Positions 57,267-64,000 of a stretch of 64,000 nt of DNA are shown one piece after another. How positions within the stretch are numbered: position 1 is the stretch's first letter; every line of letters starts with the position of its first letter. Origin of the DNA: UBA10649 sp963842725 (GTDB lineage Bacteria > Actinomycetota > Actinomycetes > S36-B12); NCBI GenBank assembly GCA_963842725.1, contig CAWJHN010000004.1:1550001-1614000 (forward strand), read 5' to 3'. The position numbers and the translations under genes are program-made. Under the pieces are notes generated by a model. It was given only the letters and a program-made list of their open reading frames with translations, ran no database searches and was not told the DNA's origin.

Positions 57267-58271
57267 TCACGACTCGTCCGTCGGCTCCACGTGGTGCTCC
57301 CCGCCGGTCATCCTTCCGGCGTGGGCCACCGCCGTCGGGTCCTTTCGGACCTTCAGCCAGGACGCGACGCCGACGATCACCAGCACGCCGATGATGAACA
57401 CCAGGCTCTGGGCCGTCGAGATGTGCGGGATCGACGGATTCAGCTCGTGCAGGTAGGTGAGGACCAGCTTGATCCCGATGAAGACGAGGATGACCGACAG
57501 GCCGGTAGACAGGTACACCAGCTTGTCCAGGAGTCCCTTCAGCAGGAAGTACAGCGCGCGCAGGCCGAGCAGGGCGAAGGCGTTGGCCGCGAAGACGAGG
57601 TAGGGGATCTGCGTGACGCCGAACGTGGCGGGAATCGAGTCCAGCGCGAACAGCAGGTCGGTAGAGCCGATCGCGATGACGACCAGCAGCATCGGCGTCG
57701 CAACGCGCTTCCCGTCGATCCGGGCGAACAGGCGGGAGCCGTGGAAGTCGTCCGTCAGCCGGATCCGCTTACGGGCGATCCGGACGACGGCGTTGTCCTT
57801 TGGCTCCGGGTCCTCGTTCCGATGCCGCGCGAGCTGTACGCCGGTCCAGATGAGGATCGCCCCGAAGATGACGAACGTGAAGGCGAAGGCGCTCAGCGCT
57901 GCGGCACCGACCGCGATGAAGAGGGCCCGAAGGATGAGCGCCAGCACCACGCCGATGAGGAGTACCCGCTGGTGCAGCTCGATCGGCACGGCGAACTGGG
58001 TGAGGATGATGATGAACACGAAGAGGTTGTCCACGCTCAGCGACTTCTCGACCAGGTAAGCCGCGAAGTACTGCGACCCGATGTCCGAGCCCTGCCACAC
58101 CAGCATCGCTATGCCGAAGGCGACCGCCACGCCGATATAGAAGATGGACCAGAGCAAAGCCTCCCTGAACTTCACCTCGTGCGGCTTGTTGCTGACCGCC
58201 ACGAAGTCCAGCACGATCAGGCCCACGATGCCGGCGAGCGTCACGCCCCACAGGGCGAGGGTCACCTCCAC
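57267..58271 (-). CDS. TerC-family membrane protein (copy 2)
   Basis: 334 residues with about nine transmembrane helices. SLSVDNLFVFIIIL and TDLLFALDSIPATFG are the two family acidic motifs, in helices, which line a metal pathway. TerC homologues act in manganese efflux or tellurite resistance and in metalation of exported proteins. It follows the other copy by 2 nt. The C-terminal tail is polar with EHHVEPTDES. Confidence 0.92.
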   Translation of the reverse strand: MEVTLALWGVTLAGIVGLIVLDFVAVSNKPHEVKFREALLWSIFYIGVAVAFGIAMLVWQGSDIGSQYFAAYLVEKSLSVDNLFVFIIILTQFAVPIELHQRVLLIGVVLALILRALFIAVGAAALSAFAFTFVIFGAILIWTGVQLARHRNEDPEPKDNAVVRIARKRIRLTDDFHGSRLFARIDGKRVATPMLLVVIAIGSTDLLFALDSIPATFGVTQIPYLVFAANAFALLGLRALYFLLKGLLDKLVYLSTGLSVILVFIGIKLVLTYLHELNPSIPHISTAQSLVFIIGVLVIVGVASWLKVRKDPTAVAHAGRMTGGEHHVEPTDES

Positions 58272-58273
58272 CG

Positions 58274-59236
58274 TCAGTCTCCGTCCTCGCGCGGCACCCG
58301 CTCACGCGTCGCATACACACTACTGACAGCCGTGATGGTCAGCACTCCGACGATCACGAGCAGCGAGAGCCAGACCGGGATCAGCGGCACATTCAGTGAC
58401 GTGGTCGAATGGACCGCCTCGAGCAGGAGCTTCACGCCGATGAAGGCGAGGATGATCGCGAGTCCCCGGTTCAGGTACACCAGCCGCTCGAGCAGTCCAT
58501 GAAGCAGGAAGTACAGCTGCCGCAGGCCCATCAGGGCGAAGGCGTTGACCGCGAACACGAGGTAGGCCTCGCTGGTGATCCCGAAGACGGCAGGGATGCT
58601 GTCGAGGGCGAACAGCAGGTCGGTCGTGCCGATGGCCAGCATCACCATGGCCATCGGAGTCAGGGCCCACCTGCCGGCGACCCGCGTCGTGAGCCGGGCC
58701 CCGTCGTAGTGCGGGGACGTGGGCAGGCGGCGGCCGATCCACCGCATGAAGCCGTTCCCCTCGGGGTCCACGTCCTCCTCGTCCCCCGAGTTCCAGACCT
58801 GGTAGGCGGTGAAGACCAGGAAGGCTCCGAACAGGTAGAAGGTGCCTGCGAACCGCTCGATCAGCTCGGCCCCGAGCACGATCAGGATGCCGCGCAGGAA
58901 GAGCGCGATGACGACCCCGACCAGGAGAACACGATGCTGCAGATCGGCCGGGACCGCGAACGAGCCCATGATCACGAGGAAGACGAACAGGTTGTCGACG
59001 CTGAGGGAGTACTCCATCAGGTAGCCCGCGACGAACTGGCCGCCGTAGGAGATGCCGAAGTAGACGGAGACGAAGACCGCGAACATCGCGGCGAGGGCGA
59101 CGTAGAAGATCACCCACCTGGTCGCCTGCTTCGGGCCGAAGGCGTGCGGCTTCCGGTCGACGAGGACGAGGTCGAGGGTGATGATCCCGACCAGTCCGAT
59201 CAGCGTGGCGGCCCAGAGCCAGCCCGGGACCTCCAT
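58274..59236 (-). CDS. TerC-family membrane protein (copy 1)
   Basis: 320 residues from the ATG at 59236 (a TTG one codon up is less likely). SLSVDNLFVFLVIM and TDLLFALDSIPAVFG are conserved. It shares layout and motifs with copy 2 immediately downstream, so the pair arose by tandem duplication, but the two have diverged a lot; a heteromeric channel or two metal specificities are both possible. The uvrB stop is 13 nt upstream of this start. Confidence 0.92.
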   Translation of the reverse strand: MEVPGWLWAATLIGLVGIITLDLVLVDRKPHAFGPKQATRWVIFYVALAAMFAVFVSVYFGISYGGQFVAGYLMEYSLSVDNLFVFLVIMGSFAVPADLQHRVLLVGVVIALFLRGILIVLGAELIERFAGTFYLFGAFLVFTAYQVWNSGDEEDVDPEGNGFMRWIGRRLPTSPHYDGARLTTRVAGRWALTPMAMVMLAIGTTDLLFALDSIPAVFGITSEAYLVFAVNAFALMGLRQLYFLLHGLLERLVYLNRGLAIILAFIGVKLLLEAVHSTTSLNVPLIPVWLSLLVIVGVLTITAVSSVYATRERVPREDGD

Positions 59237-59249
59237 CAACGGGATCCGC

Positions 59250-61316
59250 TCACGCGGTGCCGGCCTCGCGCATGCCGCGCAGCTCGCGCTTGAGATCGCG
59301 GACCTCGTCGCGCAGCCGGGCAGCGAGCTCGAACTGCAGCTCGCCGGCCGCCTGGTGCATCTGCGCCGTGAGGTCCTCGATCAGCGTCATCAGGTCGGTC
59401 GCCGCGAGGGTCCGGCCCTTGCGAGCGGCGGTGCCCGTGCGCATGGTCGGGTCGGACAGCAGCTCCTGGGTATCGGCGTCCTCGCGCGCCAGCAGGTCGG
59501 TGATGTCCGCGATCCGCTTGCGCAGGGGTTGCGGGTCGACGCCATGCTCCAGGTTGTAGGCGACCTGCTTGGCGCGACGACGCGTCGTCTCGTCGATCGC
59601 CCGCGCCATCGAGGGCGTGATCTTGTCGGCGTACATGTGGACCTGGCCGGACACGTTGCGGGCGGCACGGCCGATGGTCTGGATGAGCGACGTCTCCGAG
59701 CGCAGGAACCCCTCCTTGTCCGCGTCCAGGATGGCCACCAGCGACACCTCGGGCAGGTCGAGTCCCTCGCGCAGCAGGTTGATGCCCACGAGTACGTCGA
59801 ACACACCGAGTCGCAGGTCGCGCAGCAGTTCCACCCGGCGCAGCGTGTCGACCTCGGAGTGCAGGTACTGGACCCGGACACCGTGCTCGAGCAGGTAGTC
59901 GGTGAGGTCCTCGGCCATCCGCTTCGTGAGGGTCGTGACCAGGACGCGCTCACCACGGGCGGAGCGCTCGCGGATCTCGCCCATCAGGTCGTCGATCTGC
60001 CCCTTGGTGGACTTGATGACGATCTCGGGGTCGACCAGTCCGGTGGGCCGGATGACCTGCTCGACGACGTCGCCCTGGACCCTATTCAGCTCGTACGGAC
60101 CGGGCGTGGCCGACAGGTAGACGGTCTGGCCGATGCGCTCGACGAACTCGTCCCAGCGCAGTGGCCGGTTGTCCATGGCGCTGGGCAACCGGAAGCCATG
60201 GTCGACGAGGGTCCGCTTGCGGCTCATGTCGCCCTCGTACATCGCCCCGATCTGCGGGACCGTGACGTGCGACTCGTCGATCACGATGAGGAAGTCCTCG
60301 GGGAAGTAGTCGATCAGGCAGTTCGGCGGGCTGCCCTGCTCGCGTCCGTCGATGTGCCGGGAGTAGTTCTCGATGCCGGCGCACGAACCGATCTGGCGCA
60401 TCATCTCGACGTCGTACGTCGTGCGCATGCGCAGTCGCTGCGCCTCGAGGAGCTTGCCCTGGCGTTCGAGCTCGTCGAGGCGGGTCGCGAGCTCGGCCTC
60501 GATGCCGGCAATGGCACGTTCCATTCGCTCGGGACCGGCCACGTAGTGGGTTGCCGGGAACACGTAGATCTCCGCGTCCTCGGTGATGATCTCGCCCGTG
60601 ACGGGGTGCAGCGTCATCAGGCGCTCGATCTCGTCGCCGAACATCTCGATCCGGACCGGATGCTCCTCGTAGACCGGGAACACCTCGACGGTGTCCCCGC
60701 GCACTCGGAAGGTGCCACGCTGGAAGGCGATGTCATTGCGGGTGTACTGGATGTCGACGAACGCCCGCAGCAGGGTGTCCCGGTCGAACTCCTCGCCCAC
60801 CCGCAGCCGAACCATCCGGTCGACGTACTCCTGCGGCGTGCCAAGCCCGTAGATGGCGGACACGGATGCGACGACGATGACATCGCGGCGCGTCAGCAGG
60901 CTGTTGGTCGCCGAGTGGCGGAGCCGCTCGACCTCCTCGTTGATGGAGGAGTCCTTCTCGATGTAGGTGTCGCTCTGCGGGATGTACGCCTCAGGCTGGT
61001 AGTAGTCGTAGTACGAGACGAAGTACTCGACCGCGTTGTCGGGCAGCAGCTCCTTGAACTCGGACGTGAGCTGGGCGGCCAGGGTCTTGTTCGGCGCGAG
61101 AACCAGGGTCGGCCGCTGCAGCTCCTCCACGAGCCACGCCGTCGTCGCGCTCTTGCCCGTGCCGGTCGCCCCGAGGAGGACCACGTCCTGCTCGCCGGCC
61201 CGGATGCGGCGCGCGAGCTCGGCGATCGCCTCAGGCTGGTCGCCCGACGGCTCGAAGGGGGCACGAACGGTGAAGGGGGCGACCTTGCGCTGGAGGTCGG
61301 TGATCGGTCGGGTCAT
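59250..61316 (-). CDS. uvrB: UvrB, excinuclease ABC subunit B
   Basis: 688 residues. Helicase-like motifs: GATGTGKSATT (Walker A), the beta-hairpin YYDYYQPEAYIPQSDTYIEKD, DESHVT (Walker B), VLVTTLTKRMAEDLT and QTIGRAARN; a C-terminal UVR motif (AAGELQFELAARLRDEVRDLKREL) binds UvrC. Loads on damage with UvrA. ATG overlaps the coaE stop by 4 nt (ATGA). Complete; normal length. Confidence 0.97.
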   Translation of the reverse strand: MTRPITDLQRKVAPFTVRAPFEPSGDQPEAIAELARRIRAGEQDVVLLGATGTGKSATTAWLVEELQRPTLVLAPNKTLAAQLTSEFKELLPDNAVEYFVSYYDYYQPEAYIPQSDTYIEKDSSINEEVERLRHSATNSLLTRRDVIVVASVSAIYGLGTPQEYVDRMVRLRVGEEFDRDTLLRAFVDIQYTRNDIAFQRGTFRVRGDTVEVFPVYEEHPVRIEMFGDEIERLMTLHPVTGEIITEDAEIYVFPATHYVAGPERMERAIAGIEAELATRLDELERQGKLLEAQRLRMRTTYDVEMMRQIGSCAGIENYSRHIDGREQGSPPNCLIDYFPEDFLIVIDESHVTVPQIGAMYEGDMSRKRTLVDHGFRLPSAMDNRPLRWDEFVERIGQTVYLSATPGPYELNRVQGDVVEQVIRPTGLVDPEIVIKSTKGQIDDLMGEIRERSARGERVLVTTLTKRMAEDLTDYLLEHGVRVQYLHSEVDTLRRVELLRDLRLGVFDVLVGINLLREGLDLPEVSLVAILDADKEGFLRSETSLIQTIGRAARNVSGQVHMYADKITPSMARAIDETTRRRAKQVAYNLEHGVDPQPLRKRIADITDLLAREDADTQELLSDPTMRTGTAARKGRTLAATDLMTLIEDLTAQMHQAAGELQFELAARLRDEVRDLKRELRGMREAGTA

Positions 61317-61948
61317 CCGGGCACCGTAGGCGACGGATCTGACAGCGGCGCCCCTTCAGCGGCTCCTACAACGCGCTCCCACAGGTCGTCGACCTGGACC
61401 CGGGTGCGGTCGAGATCGCCGGAGTTGTCGATGACGACGTCGGCTGCCGCCAGTCTTTCTTCACGCCCCGCCTGGACGGTCATGCGTCGCCGGACGTCCG
61501 CCTCGTCGAGCCCGCGGAACTGGATGGCCCGCTCGATCTGCATCGACTCGGGGACGTCGACAACGACCACGAGGTCGACGAGGTCGGCCTGCCCCGTCTC
61601 GACCAGGAGGGGCATGTCGTACACCACCAGGTCGGCGTCCGGTCGCTCGGCCAGGCGGCGCTGCGCCTCCACCCGGATCATCGGATGCATGATCGCGTTG
61701 AGTCGCTCGGTGGCCCGCGGGTCGCTGAACGCCATCGCCGCGAGTTCCGCCCGGCTGAGGCTGCCATCCCCCTGCAGGATCCTCGGACCGAACTCCGTCA
61801 CCAGCTCGGCGAGTGCCGATCCGCCCGGCTCGACGAGATCGCGAGCGATCTGATCGGCGTCGACGACCACCGCTCCCCGATCCGCCAGCATGGCAGCCAC
61901 GGTCGACTTGCCCGACCCGATACCGCCCGTCAGCCCGATCCGCTTCAT
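61313..61948 (-). CDS. coaE: Dephospho-CoA kinase
   Basis: 211 residues. IGLTGGIGSGKSTVA is the P-loop; VVDADQIARDLVEPG and VYDMPLLVETG are conserved. Last step of CoA synthesis. The second ATG (61948) was chosen because TAGAGT ends 6 nt before it, leaving no room for a ribosome binding site; the first ATG (61951) is an alternative. Unlike mycobacteria, there is no fused C-terminal domain. Followed by uvrB. Confidence 0.95.
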   Translation of the reverse strand: MKRIGLTGGIGSGKSTVAAMLADRGAVVVDADQIARDLVEPGGSALAELVTEFGPRILQGDGSLSRAELAAMAFSDPRATERLNAIMHPMIRVEAQRRLAERPDADLVVYDMPLLVETGQADLVDLVVVVDVPESMQIERAIQFRGLDEADVRRRMTVQAGREERLAAADVVIDNSGDLDRTRVQVDDLWERVVGAAEGAPLSDPSPTVPG

Positions 61949-61954
61949 CATCCG

Positions 61955-61960
61955 ACTCTA
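61955..61960 (-). promoter_or_regulatory. -10 box (TAGAGT) of coaE-uvrB
   Basis: TAGAGT is 6 nt from the second ATG of coaE. The box lies right beside the third long hairpin. Confidence 0.5.
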
Positions 61961-61968
61961 CTGCCCGT

Positions 61969-62026
61969 CGAGCGGGGAGTTGTCGGGGTTCCCAGGCGCC
62001 TGGGACCCCCGACAACTCCCCGCTCG
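61969..62026. repeat. Long intergenic hairpin, element 3
   Basis: An inverted repeat of 27 bp with one mismatch and a 4-nt loop GCGC; stem 61969-61995 with 62000-62026. It contains GAGTTGTCGGGGT as in element 1 (304-365). It lies between the rpsA terminator and the coaE promoter. Confidence 0.85.
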
Positions 62027-62073
62027 GCAGAGGATGGGAGGGCGGGGCGGGCGGGGGGTGGGTCGGGGAATGA

Positions 62074-62108
62074 GCAGCGGGGCCGGGTCAGTGACCCGGC
62101 CCCGCTGC
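62074..62108 (-). terminator. rpsA terminator hairpin
   Basis: A perfect 17-bp stem with a single-base loop (62074-62090 and 62092-62108), GC-rich, starting 18 nt past the rpsA stop. No strong U-tract. Confidence 0.8.
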
Positions 62109-62125
62109 GTCGTCCTTCGGAGGAA

Positions 62126-63583
62126 CTACTCGCCCGTGAGCTTGTCGCGCAGGGCCTGCAGGGCCTCGTCCGAGGCGAGCGTGCCCTCGGCGTCCGGGGA
62201 CTCCGACGAGTACGACGAGACGGCCTCGCCGGCCTCGAGGGCCGCGGCCTGATCGGCCTCGCGGGCCTCGGAGACCTGCTTGCGGTGCGCCTCCCAGCGG
62301 GCGTGGGCCTCGGCGTACTGCCGCTCCCACTCGGCGCGCTGCTCCTCGGACCCGGCCTTCCACTCGCCCGTCTCGGGGTCGAAGCCGTCGGGGCCGATGT
62401 AGTCGCCCGCCTCGTTGAACGCGGGTGCCATCCCGTACAGGTACGGGTCGAACTCGTCGCCCGACACGCCGTCGGCCGAGTCGTTCGCCTGCTTCAGCGA
62501 CAGCGAGATCCGCCGGCGCTCGAGGTCGATGTCGATGACCCGCACGAAGATGTCGTCATTGACCTGGACGATCTGCTCGGGCAGCTCGATGTGACGCTCG
62601 GCGAGCTCGGAGATGTGCACCAGGCCCTCGATGCCCTCCTCGACCCGGACGAAGGCGCCGAACGGGACCAGCTTGGTGACCTTGCCGGGCACGACCTGGC
62701 CGATCTGATGCGTCCGGGCGAAGTGCTGCCACGGATCCTCCTGGGTCGCCTTCAGGGACAGCGAGACGCGCTCGCGGTCCATGTCGACGTCGAGCACCTC
62801 GACCGTGACCTCCTGGCCGACCTCGACGACCTCGGACGGGTGGTCGATGTGCTTCCAGGACAGTTCTGACACGTGCACCAGGCCGTCGACGCCGCCGAGA
62901 TCGACGAAGGCGCCGAAGTTGACGATGGACGAGACGACGCCGTTGCGGATCTGGCCCTTCTGCAGCTGCGTGAGGAAGGTCTGACGGACCTCGCTCTGCG
63001 TCTGCTCAAGCCAGGCGCGGCGCGAGAGGACCACGTTGTTGCGGTTCTTGTCGAGCTCGATGATCTTCGCCTCGAGCGTCTTGCCGACGTACGGCTGGAG
63101 ATCGCGCACGCGCCGCATCTCGACCAGCGACGCGGGCAGGAAGCCGCGCAGGCCGATGTCGAGGATGAGGCCGCCCTTGACGACCTCGATGACCTGGCCC
63201 TCGACGACTCCGTCCTCTTCCTTGATGCGCTCGATCGTGCCCCAGGCCCGCTCGTACTGCGCGCGCTTCTTGGACAGGATCAGCCGGCCTTCCTTGTCCT
63301 CCTTGGTGAGGACGAGCGCCTCGACGTGGTCACCCACGGAGACGACCTGGCTGGGATCGACATCGTGCTTGATGCTCAGCTCACGCGAGGGGATGACACC
63401 CTCGGTCTTGTAGCCGATGTCGAGGAGGACCTCGTCGCGGTCCACCTTGACGATGGTGCCCTCGACGATGTCGCCGTCGTTGAAGTACTTGATCGTTGCG
63501 TCGATCGCTGCCATGAAGTCTTCGGCGGTGCCGATGTCATTGATGGCCACCTGGGCCGGGGCAGAGGTAGTAGAAATGGTCAT
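62126..63583 (-). CDS. rpsA: 30S ribosomal protein S1
   Basis: 485 residues with four S1 RNA-binding repeats (about 34-105, 120-190, 205-275, 290-360), e.g. GDIVEGTIVKVDRDEVLLDIG and VPGKVTKLVPFGAFVRVEEGIEGLVHISELA. S1 helps mRNA binding; a leader-poor transcript set may rely less on it. The C-terminal ~110 residues are acidic and low complexity (YLYGMAPAFNEAGDYIGPDGFD), typical of actinobacteria. Followed by a strong terminator. Confidence 0.96.
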   Translation of the reverse strand: MTISTTSAPAQVAINDIGTAEDFMAAIDATIKYFNDGDIVEGTIVKVDRDEVLLDIGYKTEGVIPSRELSIKHDVDPSQVVSVGDHVEALVLTKEDKEGRLILSKKRAQYERAWGTIERIKEEDGVVEGQVIEVVKGGLILDIGLRGFLPASLVEMRRVRDLQPYVGKTLEAKIIELDKNRNNVVLSRRAWLEQTQSEVRQTFLTQLQKGQIRNGVVSSIVNFGAFVDLGGVDGLVHVSELSWKHIDHPSEVVEVGQEVTVEVLDVDMDRERVSLSLKATQEDPWQHFARTHQIGQVVPGKVTKLVPFGAFVRVEEGIEGLVHISELAERHIELPEQIVQVNDDIFVRVIDIDLERRRISLSLKQANDSADGVSGDEFDPYLYGMAPAFNEAGDYIGPDGFDPETGEWKAGSEEQRAEWERQYAEAHARWEAHRKQVSEAREADQAAALEAGEAVSSYSSESPDAEGTLASDEALQALRDKLTGE

Positions 63584-63736
63584 TGAGTAGGGATCCTGAG
63601 GTAGACGGACGTTCCGCGGACGCGAAACCCCACAAGGCTACGCCAGACGCCCATCGGGGCGTGCACCAGCCTCCGGCTTCCGGGCCCGGGCGCGCAGCGC
63701 CGGAGGGCTCCTGCCGTCCGAGCGCCGGAACGACGG

Positions 63737-64000
63737 TCAGTGGGCGGCGTCCTGCCAGGTGGTGCCGAAGCCGACCGAGACGTCGAGTGGGACCGACAGA
63801 TCGGCCGCCGCCCCCATGGCCTGGCGCACGAGCTCCTCAACGGTCTCGCTCTCGCCGGGGCTCACCTCGAGGACCAGTTCGTCATGCACCTGCAGGAGCA
63901 GGCGGCTGCGGAGGCCGGCCGACTCGAGGGCCGCCTGCACGGTGAGCATCGAGACCTTCACGATGTCGGCGGCGGAGCCCTGGATCGGGGCGTTCAGTGC
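63737..64000 (-). CDS. polA: DNA polymerase I, C-terminal end (5' truncated by the window edge)
   Basis: The last 87 residues of the protein. ALNAPIQGSAADIVKVSML and motif C LLLQVHDELVLEV with the catalytic aspartate identify family A polymerase; the end is GFGTTWQDAAH. The gene runs off the right edge at 64000. Neighbour of rpsA as in mycobacteria. The 150 nt between it and rpsA show no other gene. Confidence 0.93.
   Translation of the reverse strand, partial: ALNAPIQGSAADIVKVSMLTVQAALESAGLRSRLLLQVHDELVLEVSPGESETVEELVRQAMGAAADLSVPLDVSVGFGTTWQDAAH

Noticed and set aside
59178..61853. 891-codon open frame on the plus strand opposite uvrB and coaE
   Set aside because: It exists only because stops are rare in GC-rich DNA; the reading is low-complexity with no recognisable domain and the opposite strand holds complete uvrB.

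Overview
The window is GC-rich chromosomal DNA from an actinobacterium (Actinomycetota). RbpA, WhiA, GarA (zinc ribbon plus FHA), paired DUF881 proteins around a small basic membrane protein, an InhA-like enoyl-ACP reductase, a SufR-led suf operon and a fused nucleotidyltransferase/phosphomutase all point there. From memory, gene order follows several blocks of the Mycobacterium tuberculosis chromosome: pgsA2-DUF881-sbp-DUF881-gcvH-garA-merR-DUF151-merR-gcvP; fabG1-inhA, echA12-ABC-F and sufR-B-D-C-S-U-T; ABC transporter-ctaA/ctaB-tkt-zwf-opcA-pgl; secG-tpiA-pgk-gap and whiA-yvcK-rapZ-uvrC; uvrA-uvrB-coaE-rpsA-polA. Genus cannot be fixed from the sequence alone. No rRNA, tRNA, CRISPR array, transposase, prophage or att site was seen, so this is core genome rather than a mobile region.

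Layout. 1-1.9 kb: start of a membrane protein, a long hairpin, an epimerase-like protein and a DUF1801 protein. 1.9-4.4 kb: iron-uptake operon feoA-feoB-feoC behind an iron-box-like dyad; feoB is broken by several small indels. 4.4-9.1 kb: a SHOCT membrane protein, then a glycine riboswitch driving gcvP and a translationally coupled HAD phosphatase, then a MerR regulator. 9.3-17.2 kb: DUF151 protein, MerR regulator, garA, gcvH, DUF881-sbp-DUF881, a sugar-nucleotide enzyme and a phosphatidyltransferase, mostly overlapping and on the minus strand. 17.2-22.3 kb: ABC ATPase, serB, sixA-inhA-fabG, a frameshifted TMEM175-like channel and dodecin. 22.3-28.6 kb: DUF3099, SURF1, an atypical SDR, ABC exporter, enoyl-CoA hydratase and an ABC-F protein.

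28.7-37.9 kb: the suf Fe-S assembly operon (sufR-B-D-Rieske-C-S-U-T) with a SufR operator, then a divergent ABC transporter and ctaA. 37.8-44.2 kb: ctaB facing ctaA tail to tail, then tkt (one frameshift), zwf, opcA and pgl, the pentose phosphate block, without tal. 44.3-48.1 kb: rbpA, secG, tpiA, pgk, gap. 48.2-53.0 kb: whiA, yvcK, rapZ, uvrC. 53.1-64 kb: a Rieske lipoprotein, uvrA, a metallo-hydrolase, two tandem TerC paralogues, uvrB, coaE, rpsA and the 3' end of polA.

Themes. Many genes start 6-9 nt after a TANNNT -10 box, so leaderless transcription seems common. Stop and start codons often overlap as ATGA, GTGA or TGATG, which implies translational coupling. Three long hairpins with 4-nt loops lie just beyond gene 3' ends, and two share a 13-nt core. 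Three reading frames (feoB, the TMEM175-like gene, tkt) carry small indels; because tkt is among them, sequencing error is at least as likely as gene decay. I found no clear candidate for a wholly new multi-gene system; the hairpin family and the riboswitch-linked phosphatase are the most open leads.
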